From contig JAKSDC010000036.1 of the NCBI GenBank assembly GCA_022360275.1, positions 1-37,955 of the forward strand: a stretch of DNA of 37,955 bases. Reading direction: 5' to 3'. Below the pieces are notes generated by a model. The model did not search any database. It saw only the letters and a list, made by a program, of their open reading frames with translations, and was not told the origin of the DNA. Both the position numbers and the translations under genes were made by a program. Of the stretch, positions 16,050-24,970 are shown in pieces; within the stretch, counting starts at the first letter, position 1, and each line of letters opens with the position of its first letter. The DNA is from Chlorobiales bacterium. Its GTDB lineage: Bacteria; Bacteroidota; Chlorobiia; Chlorobiales; Chlorobiaceae.

Positions 16050-16074
16050 TTTTAATTGGACTCGTTCAAAATAA
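16050..16074 (-). promoter_or_regulatory. Second, weaker iron-box-like site before the porin gene
   Basis: TTTTAATTGGAC followed by an imperfect inverted half (CAAAATAA) resembles the operator half-sites seen elsewhere in the block. It lies 10 bp upstream of the porin ATG and about 39 bp from the stronger site, a spacing that could let two repressor dimers occupy one face of the DNA. The match is partial. Confidence 0.35.
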
Positions 16075-16081
16075 CGTATCA

Positions 16082-16115
16082 AATATACTTTTATTTGGAC
16101 TTTATCCAAACAAAA
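16082..16115 (-). promoter_or_regulatory. Promoter and iron box of the porin-feo operon
   Basis: On the reverse strand TTGGAT (16104-16109) and TATATT (16082-16087) are 16 bp apart, a good promoter. The inverted repeat TTTTATTTGGA / TCCAAACAAAA (16089-16115) covers the spacer and the -35. The half-sites match the operator of the NRPS and TonB promoters but are set further apart, so a different repressor arrangement is possible. Confidence 0.55.
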
Positions 16116-16290
16116 AAACGCTAAAAAAATCGTCAAGAAGCTCTGTAACTTGGGAACCGCTCAGCTTATAAGCCTCAACAAAAAGGGAAACGGGGGAATT
16201 TCACGTGAATAAGCATGGTTTCAGGAACTCCCTGTCATTTGCCTTCCATCTCTCTCTCTCTTTTTCAAATTATCATCATGTCATAGTGCA

Positions 16291-18042
16291 TCATGCCCGC
16301 ATCTTCCAGCCTCTGGCTTTCTGCTGCTCCCGCCAGAGCCGGGCATAGAGACCGTCTTGGCGCACAAGCTCCTCATGCTGCCCCCGCTCGACAATACACC
16401 CCTTGTCGAGAACAAGAATCTGGTCGGCATTGAGGATCGTACGAAAACGATGCGCGATCACAATTACCGTCTTGCTTTTGACGAGATTGTCGAAGGCTTC
16501 CTGAATATCCGCCTCGTTTTCGGGATCAAGTGATGCCGTCGCCTCGTCGAGCATGACCAGAGGCGCATCCTTTAATATGGCCCTGGCGATGGAAATACGC
16601 TGCTTTTCTCCTCCGGAAAGCGATGCCCCTCCTTCGGCGAGCACCGTATCGTAACCCTGAGGCAGCGCTTCGATAAAGTCATGACAACAAGCCTGACGCG
16701 CGGCTTCCTTGACATCATCCAGAGAAGCCCCGCTTCTGCCAACCCGTATGTTGTTGGCAACCGTATCGTTGAAAAGGTAGACATCCTGAAAAACCATCGA
16801 AACATTCCGGAGCAACTGCCCGGTATTGCACCCTTTCACCGGCTGTCCGCCGAAAAGAATCTCTCCCTTGTCGACATCCCAGAAACGTGAAATAAGATTT
16901 ACCATCGTTGTTTTCCCCGATCCTGACGGGCCCACCAGCGCGGTCATCTTCCTTTCGGGAATCACACAGCTCACCCCTTGCAGAACAGGTGCGTCCAGAT
17001 ACCTGAAATGAACGTTGCGGAACTCGATTTCACCGGCCCGCAGCAGGCTTCTATGTACCTCCTCCGGCAGTTCTCCGGCCGAAAACACCTCTTCGATACG
17101 GGCTGTTGAGACCATCGCGTAGCGAAGTTCCACAAGCATGATCCCCAGATTCTTGACCGGAGCGAAAAAATAGTATCCGAGAATGGCATAAGTCAAGTAG
17201 TTCACCACGGTCAGTCCGCCGCCGGCGATCATCCAGGCTCCGAGCAGAAGCATCAGGAGGTATCCCACATCGAGGATCAAAAGAAAAACCTGCACGGGGA
17301 TTCCGGTAAACACCTCCACACGAAAACTCTGCTTCTTCAGCTCCAGCATCGCCCGCTTCAGGGAATCGAAGTGCTCGCCCGTCATGTTGTATGCCTTGAG
17401 CAGCCTGAGCGTGCGGGCATACTCGAGCAACCGGGAAGACGTGGATGTAATCGAGGCGATGTGCTTCTCGCCCAAACGCGCCACGATCCGCGAGGCAACA
17501 AGGAGAAACACCGATGCCACGGCTATGGTCCCGAAGATGATCCCGAAAAGAGAAGCATCGATGACGACGAGGAACGCGCCGAGCAGAAACGGTACGGCGA
17601 TCGCGGAAATGATATCGGGAAGCTGATGGGAAAGCGTGTTTTCAGCCTTGGTGACATCGTGAAGAATGCGTGACGTGACATCACCCGGATCCTTCTCCTT
17701 GAAAAAGCCCAGGGGCAGTTTCCGCAGCTTCTCGCCCAACTTGAGGCGAAGCGACGTCGAGATTTTGTACGACTGTACGAAACTGTTTGTATGCCCCCAC
17801 AACGAGAGCAGAAAGTACACCAGAAAAACCGCGGCGTACAAGCCGGTAAAAAGCCACAGGTTACGGAAATCAACGCTGCCGCCCGTCAATAGCGGCATCG
17901 ACAGGGACAAAATAATCACATAGACGCCGCCGGTAAACATGCCGCGAGGCAAATTGCTGATAAAATTCCCGGCAAAAATGCTGAGGAGCGCGCGGGGCTG
18001 CTCCCTGAACAAACTCCATTTTTTCGCCTGCTCCACCTTCAT
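16291..18042 (-). CDS. Siderophore-type ABC transporter, fused TMD-NBD (second subunit)
   Basis: This 583-residue half-transporter has a six-helix type I exporter-fold membrane domain (about 20-320) and a C-terminal ATPase domain (about 340-575). The ATPase has Walker A GPSGSGKTT, signature LSGGEKQRIS, Walker B PLVMLDEATASLDPENE and the H-loop IAHR. Half-transporter pairs of this kind next to TonB receptors and NRPS genes are typical of YbtPQ and IrtAB, which import ferric siderophores despite their exporter fold. Export of the product is the alternative. It starts three bases after its partner's stop and almost certainly forms a heterodimer with it. The location behind an iron-box promoter supports a role in iron acquisition; the direction of transport is inferred. 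Confidence 0.88.
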   Translation of the reverse strand: MKVEQAKKWSLFREQPRALLSIFAGNFISNLPRGMFTGGVYVIILSLSMPLLTGGSVDFRNLWLFTGLYAAVFLVYFLLSLWGHTNSFVQSYKISTSLRLKLGEKLRKLPLGFFKEKDPGDVTSRILHDVTKAENTLSHQLPDIISAIAVPFLLGAFLVVIDASLFGIIFGTIAVASVFLLVASRIVARLGEKHIASITSTSSRLLEYARTLRLLKAYNMTGEHFDSLKRAMLELKKQSFRVEVFTGIPVQVFLLILDVGYLLMLLLGAWMIAGGGLTVVNYLTYAILGYYFFAPVKNLGIMLVELRYAMVSTARIEEVFSAGELPEEVHRSLLRAGEIEFRNVHFRYLDAPVLQGVSCVIPERKMTALVGPSGSGKTTMVNLISRFWDVDKGEILFGGQPVKGCNTGQLLRNVSMVFQDVYLFNDTVANNIRVGRSGASLDDVKEAARQACCHDFIEALPQGYDTVLAEGGASLSGGEKQRISIARAILKDAPLVMLDEATASLDPENEADIQEAFDNLVKSKTVIVIAHRFRTILNADQILVLDKGCIVERGQHEELVRQDGLYARLWREQQKARGWKMRA

Positions 18043-18045
18043 CCG

Positions 18046-19830
18046 TCACACTCCCTTCATCTCTTTTTCCGTTTCCTGAAATCGCCAGTCACGAGCTTTC
18101 CGGCGGGCGTTCCACATCCGGTAATACACTCCACGTTCATCGCCGACAAGCCGATCATGCGTTCCCCGCTGAACAATGCGCCCCCCGTCTACGACAACGA
18201 TTTCATCGGCATTCATAACAGACGACAACCGATGCGCTATAACGACAACCGTACGCCCTTGCATCAAAGAAGAAAAAGCATGTTGCATGCGGCTCTCGTT
18301 TTCGGCATCGGCATATGACGTAGCCTCATCGAGCAGCACGATCGGCGGATTTTTCAGGATAACCCTCGCCAGAGCGATACGCTGCTTTTCTCCACCCGAA
18401 AGATGCACTTCTCCACCCTCACCGATAACCGTCTCATATCCATTGGGAAGCGCCTCGATAAAATCATGGCATGCAGCAGCCCTGGCCGCTTCTTCAAGTT
18501 TTTCCTGCGTGACATCTTGCCGGTCCATGCAAATGTTTTCCCTCACGGTAGCCGTAAGCATCCGGACATCCTGAAACACCATGCCCACGGCGTCGTTCAC
18601 ACCCTGCGACCCCAGTTCGGCAAGAGATTTGCCACCAATACGTATCTCACCGCCCGATACGTCCCACATCCTGGCGATGAGATGTACCAGCGTCGTCTTG
18701 CCGGCTCCGCTCGGGCCGACCAGTGCCACGAACTTTCCTTCCGGAACGTCGAGACTGACGTCGCACAGCGCCGGCTCGGCATCGGAAGAGTAAAGAAACG
18801 TGACATTCTCCACCACGATATCGTAGCCCGACGGCCGTGCCGGAGTATTGGGCTCGACAAGCGGCTCCTCCTGAAGCATGGCATGAATTCTCTTCGCCCC
18901 TTCGGTAATCATCATCACTTTGGATGTCATGGTGATGAAACTCACCAGGCCGACCAGACAACCGGTTCCGAGAAGCAGAAAAAGAATGATTGTGGGAATA
19001 TCCACCTGCCCCTGCTGCAACAGAAAAACGGCGACCGGAAGGATGAATACACCGCCGCCGAGAACGATTGAGGTGAATCCCGCCCAGAAAGGCGTCATAA
19101 TCTTTGCCCACTTGGTCAGCAATTCGCCATAGAGAGCAACCGAATCCCTGAGACGGTTGAACGAATCGACCGTCAGACTGAACACTTTAATGACTGGCAT
19201 CCCCTGAACGTACTCGACCGTTCGGGAATGCATGTCTTCGAGAGCCGTATGATAACGCTCCATGATCTCCCCTCTTTTCCCGCCTGGACCAAAACCGCCC
19301 ATAGCGAAGTAGACCAGAACCAGCCCGAGGGGCAGCGGGATGGTGGCGGCAAGAGCCAGTCGCCAATCAACCGCGTAGAGAAACCCGAGGGTCACCGCCG
19401 GCAGGACAAGACCGGATACGAAATCCGGTACATGATGGGCGACAAAATTTTCTATTGCCTCGATATCCTCCTGGATCACCTTGCGAACCGCCCCCGAATT
19501 CTTCCTGTTCCAGTACCCCATGGGCAGCTTGCCGAGATGCCCGGCCAGGCGGGAGCGAATATGATACAGGAGATCAAAGGCCGCGATATGGCTGAAGACA
19601 AATGCCGAGACACGAAACACGTAGTGGAGCAGTATGGCAAGCAGCGCCCACCCGACAATGACCGTAACAGGCTCCGCGGCGGCTCCCTCCCCCTTTTGCA
19701 GATAGTACTGCACGATGTAATAGATCAACGCATAGGGGACGATCGCCAGAACCGAGCTGAGCGCAGCGAGCACAACCGATACGATGATCTGCGTTCGTTT
19801 GCTCTCGGCAAGCTGAAAAATAATCTTCAT
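18046..19830 (-). CDS. Siderophore-type ABC transporter, fused TMD-NBD (first subunit)
   Basis: The 594-residue partner has the same layout: six membrane helices (about 15-315) then an ATPase with Walker A GPSGAGKTT, signature LSGGEKQRIALAR, Walker B PIVLLDEATSYADAENE and H-loop IAHR. The DEATSYAD variant in place of DEATASLD is like YbtP/IrtA-type subunits, so the heterodimer may be asymmetric. The ATG at 19830 is used; the frame is open upstream to a TTG at 19881, but homology starts at MKIIFQLAESKRTQI. The promoter with an iron box lies about 180 bp upstream inside the end of the PepSY gene, with a strong hairpin terminator in the leader. Confidence 0.88.
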   Translation of the reverse strand: MKIIFQLAESKRTQIIVSVVLAALSSVLAIVPYALIYYIVQYYLQKGEGAAAEPVTVIVGWALLAILLHYVFRVSAFVFSHIAAFDLLYHIRSRLAGHLGKLPMGYWNRKNSGAVRKVIQEDIEAIENFVAHHVPDFVSGLVLPAVTLGFLYAVDWRLALAATIPLPLGLVLVYFAMGGFGPGGKRGEIMERYHTALEDMHSRTVEYVQGMPVIKVFSLTVDSFNRLRDSVALYGELLTKWAKIMTPFWAGFTSIVLGGGVFILPVAVFLLQQGQVDIPTIILFLLLGTGCLVGLVSFITMTSKVMMITEGAKRIHAMLQEEPLVEPNTPARPSGYDIVVENVTFLYSSDAEPALCDVSLDVPEGKFVALVGPSGAGKTTLVHLIARMWDVSGGEIRIGGKSLAELGSQGVNDAVGMVFQDVRMLTATVRENICMDRQDVTQEKLEEAARAAACHDFIEALPNGYETVIGEGGEVHLSGGEKQRIALARVILKNPPIVLLDEATSYADAENESRMQHAFSSLMQGRTVVVIAHRLSSVMNADEIVVVDGGRIVQRGTHDRLVGDERGVYYRMWNARRKARDWRFQETEKEMKGV

Positions 19831-19921
19831 ATACTGTTTCCATGAAATGTGTTTACATCCCACATCACCAAGTAGCGACAAACATCAATGCCTCAACGTG
19901 TAACTGACGGTAAAGCAACGT

Positions 19922-19954
19922 AAAAAAGCCTCTTTGCAAACATGCAAAGAGGCT
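19922..19954 (-). terminator. Strong leftward terminator in the ABC-operon leader
   Basis: A perfect 12-bp stem (AGCCTCTTTGCA / TGCAAAGAGGCT, 19927-19938 and 19943-19954) with a four-base loop is followed, reading left, by a run of T. It terminates the TonB-PepSY transcript. Because the iron-box promoter lies upstream of it, it also lies inside the leader of the ABC genes and may act as an attenuator. Confidence 0.85.
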
Positions 19955-20012
19955 GAAAGAACACAACAACAAAGAAAAAACATAAGTGAACAACAGTCAA
20001 TGTAAACTTTAT

Positions 20013-20033
20013 ATTTATTTAGACAAAGTAAAA
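20013..20033 (-). promoter_or_regulatory. Iron box and promoter of the ABC transporter pair
   Basis: The site matches 18 of 21 operator positions when read leftward. Its centre gives -35 TTGTCT (20021-20026), and TACATT (19999-20004) follows after 16 bp as a -10. It overlaps the last seven codons of the PepSY gene. Confidence 0.55.
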
Positions 20034-20581
20034 ATAGAAACATCAAAAAAAACTGACTTTTCCCCTTTTTTCTTTTGGCCACGATAGAACACCATATAAC
20101 AGCCGGTAATGACAAGAACAACAAACAACAGTTCAAAGGGAGCCCTGATGATTTCTGCAACGATGGGGTGCACCCACCCAAGCATACTTTTGCTCATCAA
20201 AAAACGGTTTGCGTTGAAACCGTATGTCAATATCTCCCCGGTCCCCGCTCCCACATACCACTCCAAACAGCTTTCCCTGACAACAAACCGGTATACACCG
20301 TTTTTCGGGAAATACGAAATCTCGTCAAACTCATCCACCGAATCGATACCGCTCGGCTGACGACTCATAAAAGTTTGCAGCACCCGCTCGAAAGAAAGCG
20401 ATACATTTTCATGCTGTTTCGTCGATAGCGGAGCACCATAGATTACCGGCGCCCCTGGGTTGAAAACAACAGGCAGCATTGCCATCTCCGTCAACCAGAT
20501 CATGGTCAGAATGCTGACATAAACCCCAACCCACTTATGGAGCCTGCGAGACCATCTGAGCAGTTTTACCGCGAACGTCAT
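20015..20581 (-). CDS. PepSY-associated membrane protein
   Basis: The 188-residue protein begins MTFAVKLLRWSRRLHKWVGV, a typical first helix of PepSY-associated TM proteins (conserved R-x-L-H-x-W). It has a periplasmic middle part (about 45-135) and a second membrane helix near residues 145-170 (PFELLFVVLVITGCYMVFY). Such proteins commonly sit beside TonB receptors; some reduce or process ferric siderophores at the inner membrane. It is shorter than the full four-helix members such as FoxB or PiuB. Its ATG overlaps the TonB receptor stop (TGATG), showing translational coupling. The 3' end carries the iron box for the next operon. Confidence 0.82.
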   Translation of the reverse strand: MTFAVKLLRWSRRLHKWVGVYVSILTMIWLTEMAMLPVVFNPGAPVIYGAPLSTKQHENVSLSFERVLQTFMSRQPSGIDSVDEFDEISYFPKNGVYRFVVRESCLEWYVGAGTGEILTYGFNANRFLMSKSMLGWVHPIVAEIIRAPFELLFVVLVITGCYMVFYRGQKKKGEKSVFFDVSIFTLSK

Positions 20582-22842
20582 CAAAACCTGCCATTCAAGG
20601 TCATGCCGATTGTCCTGGGATTGCCGGGCTGACCCAACCAGCCGAGCACCGGAAACTCAAAAGCGATGGTCTCATATTCCTGGTCGAAAAGATTTTTCAC
20701 CCAGAAATACACATCGAAGTGCTCAAACTCTGCACCGACACGGGCATTGACCAATTCGTAGGCTTCCTGCTTCTCGCTGTTTGCATAATCCCAGTATAAC
20801 TCTCCTACTCCGTGTAATTCGACACGGCTGAAAATCGTCAGGGAAGCCGTCAACGGATACCGGTATTGAGCCGCAAGGAGATAATCATGCTCGGGAACCA
20901 TCAATATTTTCTTGCCGTCATAGACTGTAGCGGCCGCCGGATCACGATACTTGTCAAATGCCGCGTCGGTATAACCGTAATTGGCTGTCAGCTCGAGTCC
21001 CTGAACCGGTTTGGCTGCAAGTTCCACCTCAAAACCTTTGGAAGTAGATTTTCCGGCATTTCTGGTAATGGTCTGGCTAGCGCCTATAAGCTGCAAAACC
21101 TGCTGGTCTTTGTAATCGATGTAGAACACTGCGGCATTTGCGATAAGACGGTTGTTGAACCAGCCGGATTTTATACCCAGCTCATAATTCCACGAATACT
21201 CCGGCCCGTAGGTCAGGTCGTTCGGATCATCGCTGCTGTGCAAATACATATTAAATCCTCCGCTGCGAAAACCTTTGGCAGCAGTAGCGTACGTCATAAC
21301 ACTTTCACCGATGTGATAAGCCACGGCAAGCTTCGGAAGCCACTCGGAATAATCGACCTCCTCATCTATTCTCGAAACGGGCCCCTCATAAAGAAGTGGT
21401 GCAAGCTGTGGCCCTATGACAGGGTCGTCAAGGTAATCGGGCAGAAAAGGCACACCCGGACCATCGACATTAACCGCCCTGTCTCCCCGGAGTTTCGCCT
21501 TGCTTTTTTCGTACTCCAGACGAAGCCCGGCCGTCAGATCAAGTTTATCGAATAGGGTATATGTCGCCTGCCCGAAAAGAGCCCCTCCATAGCTGTCCAA
21601 ATCACCGTCAAGGAAACCATGCGACTCGATATCGAGACCCAGTGCAGACAAAGTCCCTCCTGAAAAAAAGTCATAGGCATCCGGCCGCATGATATCGTCG
21701 AAATCATTCTTTGTATCTTTCCTGTAGAGGTAAGCGCCGCCTATCCATGCCAGGGGGCTGCCGCTATCATCCGGAGATGAAAACCGCAGCTCCTGCGTCA
21801 TCTGATCCGTATCCTTTTGATAGTCATTGATAAAAAAGTCATTGGCGGTAAAGTCCTGGTCATTCATCGACTCCAGAGAATGCTGGAGCAATGCGGTAAT
21901 TGATGTTACGGTAAACCCTGGTGTTTTATACACAACTCGTAGATCTTGGCTCGTTTGATCCGCATCGCTGTACACATCCGTAAAATCGTGACGCACATGG
22001 TAAGGGTCTTCCCGAATTTCACTCAAAGGGCCGATGGCGTAGGAGCCGTCTTTGATCCGGTCACCGTTTATCCCCAAGGTTACATCAAGAGAATCCGTCG
22101 GCATCCAGCGCAATTTTGCCCGGCCGCCGTATCCCTTTCTGTCATCCACCGTATCACCGGTCAAATCGTTCGTAACAAATCCGTCCCGCTCTGAATACAG
22201 GCCGGAGAGACTAAAAAACAACCGGTCGTTAATGAGCGGAATGTTCAAACGTCCATGATATCGCCAGTAGTTGTAATCACCAAACGAAAGTCCGCCCCGA
22301 ACACTGAAATCGTTTGTTGGTTTTTTGGTAATGATATTGACTACGCCGCCGAGCGCATTTCTGCCATAAAGGGTACCTTGCGGCCCCCGAAGAAATTCGA
22401 TCCTTTCGATGTCGTGGAAATCTCCCATATTGAACGAGACACCGCTGAGATAGCTGACATCATCCACGTAAAACCCTACCGACGAATCCCCCAGAAGAGA
22501 ACCGATCCCGCGGGTGAACAGATGGCTTTCACCGCTGCCACGCGGCCCGAACTGATAGTCTGACAAGTTGGGAATATATGTCGGGAGTTCTTCCACGTTA
22601 GTGATTCCGGCATCCTCGATCTGCGTCTCAGATAATGCCGTAACGCTAACCGGAACCTCCTGAATATTCTCCTCCCGCTTCTCTGCCGTTACTGTGATGG
22701 GTTTCGTATAATACACAGGTGTATCTCCCGCATCCTGATCGACTGCGGTTTCTTCAGCGAGCAGGCCTGCAGATTGCAGCAGTAACACTAAAAAATACAG
22801 TGCTGTCACCAGCACGTTCAGTTGCACTTTTTTAAATGGCAT
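20581..22842 (-). CDS. TonB-dependent outer-membrane receptor (siderophore type)
   Basis: The 753-residue receptor has a signal peptide (cleavage probably after AGLLA), a candidate TonB box (KPITVTAEKREENIQEVPVS), a plug domain (about 60-175, with RGIGS, YVDDV, FLRGPQGTLYGRNALGG and NIITKKP) and a 22-strand barrel ending in phenylalanine (GMTLNGRF). The family includes the pesticin/yersiniabactin receptor FyuA. The ATG at 22842 has GGAAGAG at good distance. It is likely the outer-membrane port for the product of the adjacent NRPS operon or a xenosiderophore, powered by TonB-ExbBD. An iron box controls its promoter. Receptor class is certain; ligand is not. Confidence 0.94.
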   Translation of the reverse strand: MPFKKVQLNVLVTALYFLVLLLQSAGLLAEETAVDQDAGDTPVYYTKPITVTAEKREENIQEVPVSVTALSETQIEDAGITNVEELPTYIPNLSDYQFGPRGSGESHLFTRGIGSLLGDSSVGFYVDDVSYLSGVSFNMGDFHDIERIEFLRGPQGTLYGRNALGGVVNIITKKPTNDFSVRGGLSFGDYNYWRYHGRLNIPLINDRLFFSLSGLYSERDGFVTNDLTGDTVDDRKGYGGRAKLRWMPTDSLDVTLGINGDRIKDGSYAIGPLSEIREDPYHVRHDFTDVYSDADQTSQDLRVVYKTPGFTVTSITALLQHSLESMNDQDFTANDFFINDYQKDTDQMTQELRFSSPDDSGSPLAWIGGAYLYRKDTKNDFDDIMRPDAYDFFSGGTLSALGLDIESHGFLDGDLDSYGGALFGQATYTLFDKLDLTAGLRLEYEKSKAKLRGDRAVNVDGPGVPFLPDYLDDPVIGPQLAPLLYEGPVSRIDEEVDYSEWLPKLAVAYHIGESVMTYATAAKGFRSGGFNMYLHSSDDPNDLTYGPEYSWNYELGIKSGWFNNRLIANAAVFYIDYKDQQVLQLIGASQTITRNAGKSTSKGFEVELAAKPVQGLELTANYGYTDAAFDKYRDPAAATVYDGKKILMVPEHDYLLAAQYRYPLTASLTIFSRVELHGVGELYWDYANSEKQEAYELVNARVGAEFEHFDVYFWVKNLFDQEYETIAFEFPVLGWLGQPGNPRTIGMTLNGRF

Positions 22843-23000
22843 AACTCTTCCATTTATTAGTTTTTGTTTCCAACAAGAAATTGTCCCCCCTTGTGCATGT
22901 CGCCACTACAACTATTGAAGACAAACGATGCCTATCCTCTTGTCTTACGGGGTAATAGCAGCAGAACAGAGATATTTCTCACGCAATAATAAAACCTATT

Positions 23001-23021
23001 TTTTATTTTGTCCAAATAAAA
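23001..23021 (-). promoter_or_regulatory. Iron box and promoter of the TonB receptor operon
   Basis: Perfect 8-bp arms TTTTATTT (23001-23008) and AAATAAAA (23014-23021) flank TGTCC; the 21 bases are identical to the core of the NRPS-operon site at 37520-37540. Read leftward the centre gives -35 TTGGAC (23010-23015), with a weaker -10 TTATTA (22987-22992) after 17 bp. The remaining parts of the 360-bp gap 22843-23202 show no gene or terminator. Confidence 0.7.
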
Positions 23022-23202
23022 ACAGAAGAACTGCGAAGCACATTGTATTGAGAAAACAGCTGTTACAGTTGCCGTGGATGTGCGAAAAGAGCCCTCTCAA
23101 CCGGCTTGTTGAAAAAGACTGCAAACCGAGTGCCGGATATCTCAGCGTGTTCGAGCCTACGGAAAGTCAGTGTTGGAAACGCGGAAAACCTGAAAACAAC
23201 AG

Positions 23203-23955
23203 TCAGTTACATTCAACCGCAAAAGCCCCCACATATTTATGAGCAGGTTTAAACGCCGAAAGATGCCACCGGGATGTTTCCAGCGGATCGCCTTCTACCG
23301 AAAGAAGACGAGGCGGCTCTTCCGGGACCAGCGAAACCGTAAACGAATCCAATCTTCTGCTCAATCCATCGCCCGTAGCTTTTAGAAAAGCCTCTTTACG
23401 GGTCCAGCAATTGTAGAAAGCTTCAAGTTTTTTATCTGGAGGAACCGCACTGAAAGCACTGTTTTCCTGAGGAGCAAAAAAGCGTTTTGCGATCACTTCA
23501 GCATCCGGGATAAAGCGGATGTATTCGACATCCACCCCGATTCTGCTGTTCCATGCCAGCGCAAAAAGAGCAATATCATGAGAGTGAGACATATTGAAAC
23601 ACAACGAGCAGCCGCCGGGCATTCCTTCCAATACAGGCTTTCCGCAAACGCCATAAGAAAACCTCAGCCTGGACGGCGCCACATCCAGATATCGACTCAG
23701 CACTTTTCTGAGCATACCGTGCGCAATAATAAAATGCGCCCTGTCCGTTTCAAAGCGAAAGCGCGCTGCACCATTTTTTTCAGTATCGGAAAGCATCTGC
23801 ATACAGTCATGAAGATGCTGCTTTTGCTTGCTGAAAAAAACCTGGTAGAGATGCACTTCATTATCAGCCAACGCCACCTTTCTTCGAGAAGCGAAATCAT
23901 TAAAAAACTTCACTTGCAAGGAAAACCTGTCACCCGAAAACACTTGACCATACAT
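23203..23955 (-). CDS. Sfp-type 4'-phosphopantetheinyl transferase
   Basis: This 250-residue enzyme attaches the phosphopantetheine arm of coenzyme A to carrier domains, activating NRPS enzymes. It shows the two family motifs: IGVDVEYIR (Mg-binding GVD-x-E) near residue 140, and WTRKEAFLKATGDGLS (W-x-x-KEA) near 185. The N-terminal half has the SYGVCGKPVL and FNMSHSHDIALFAL segments. The length equals that of stand-alone Sfp enzymes. It starts one base after the hydrolase stop, in frame at ATG 23955, and is the last gene of the biosynthetic operon. It should load the two intact carrier domains of the NRPS. Confidence 0.93.
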   Translation of the reverse strand: MYGQVFSGDRFSLQVKFFNDFASRRKVALADNEVHLYQVFFSKQKQHLHDCMQMLSDTEKNGAARFRFETDRAHFIIAHGMLRKVLSRYLDVAPSRLRFSYGVCGKPVLEGMPGGCSLCFNMSHSHDIALFALAWNSRIGVDVEYIRFIPDAEVIAKRFFAPQENSAFSAVPPDKKLEAFYNCWTRKEAFLKATGDGLSRRLDSFTVSLVPEEPPRLLSVEGDPLETSRWHLSAFKPAHKYVGAFAVECN

Positions 23956-23956
23956 T

Positions 23957-24940
23957 TCAAAAATTTTCTTCCAGCCAGTTGCTAATTGTATCCAAAAGCG
24001 ACCGATAAGACCGGTGAAGCATACAGGTATGCCCTGCATTTTTCTGTACATATGTAGCCACCCTGGTCTTCTCGAACAGACTCGATTCCGCCTCCAGATC
24101 AATGTCGGCCCACAAAGCATCTTTTTCGCCGGCTACCAGCAGAACGGGAATGTTAATTTGCGACAGCACGAAGCGATCAGGGCTGAAAAATGAAAACGTC
24201 GAGCCTCTCGGCATCGGGTACGATCGTGAATTATCGTGAGCGACAATTTTTCGGTCGGCATCGTGCACATTGTAAAAAGCAGCTTCGCGTTCTGCATCTT
24301 TCCAGGTTACGTAGCTGTTTTTCAGAATCTCGGAGAAAGGGGGGCCTATTTGTGTTTCTTTTTCTCCGTGAAGCCATCCTATGGTTATCAAGCCGTCCAG
24401 AAGCCGGGTTTCGCCGGCGATCATGTTACCGAGCAATCCGCCCATGCTATGGCCGATAACTATAATCCGCCTCTGACCGCTCTCTTGTTTGACCTTGACA
24501 AGAACCTGTTTTAACGACTGAACCTGGCACCGCGGAGTTAGAATATTGCCGTTCGGATGGCTCGAAGCACCGTATCCAAGTCGATCGATCGCCAGAACCG
24601 GGTAACCGAGTTGAACAACGAAAAAATCAATCCATGAATATCCGGGAACGTCCCACATCCATCTCCCGTACGTAGCCCCGTGAATCAACACCAGCAAAGG
24701 CTTTCCCATATCGGGTTCGGGACGGTAGTAACGGCCCTTGATGGTGTTTTTGCTGAAAAGGATCCTGATATCGTACGTTTTTTCAAGAGGGTCGACTTCG
24801 AAAGCCTCGCATTTACCGGCATACAGCTGCAGAAACAACAGCACCAGCAAAGCACCGATCTTGCTTACCGCTCTATTCCCCAAAACAACTTCTCCGTTTA
24901 CTACCGGCATATTTTTTCCGCCCGGAAAACGTAAAAACAT
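23957..24940 (-). CDS. Exported alpha/beta hydrolase
   Basis: The 327-residue protein has a signal peptide or anchor (AVSKIGALLVLLFLQLYAGK, probable cleavage after CEA) and then an alpha/beta-hydrolase fold. It has an oxyanion segment LIHGATYGRWMW, nucleophile elbow GHSMGG (about residue 165), an acid in AGEKDALWAD and histidine in AGHTCM. An exported esterase inside a metallophore operon is reminiscent of IroE-type trimming or iron-release esterases, but the sequence itself does not show the substrate. The ATG at 24940 gives a long N-region; ATG 24910 has GGGCGG upstream and would also keep the signal peptide. It lies 30 bp after the methyltransferase gene. Confidence 0.82.
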   Translation of the reverse strand: MFLRFPGGKNMPVVNGEVVLGNRAVSKIGALLVLLFLQLYAGKCEAFEVDPLEKTYDIRILFSKNTIKGRYYRPEPDMGKPLLVLIHGATYGRWMWDVPGYSWIDFFVVQLGYPVLAIDRLGYGASSHPNGNILTPRCQVQSLKQVLVKVKQESGQRRIIVIGHSMGGLLGNMIAGETRLLDGLITIGWLHGEKETQIGPPFSEILKNSYVTWKDAEREAAFYNVHDADRKIVAHDNSRSYPMPRGSTFSFFSPDRFVLSQINIPVLLVAGEKDALWADIDLEAESSLFEKTRVATYVQKNAGHTCMLHRSYRSLLDTISNWLEENF

Positions 24941-24970
24941 TCATCAATCAAGACCGGAATGGCATAAGAC

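Noticed and set aside
16164..16209. Two 10-bp perfect palindromes (GCTTATAAGC, TTCACGTGAA) between the ABC and porin genes
   Set aside because: Short, unrelated to each other and to the operator; this number of 10-bp palindromes is expected by chance in intergenic DNA.
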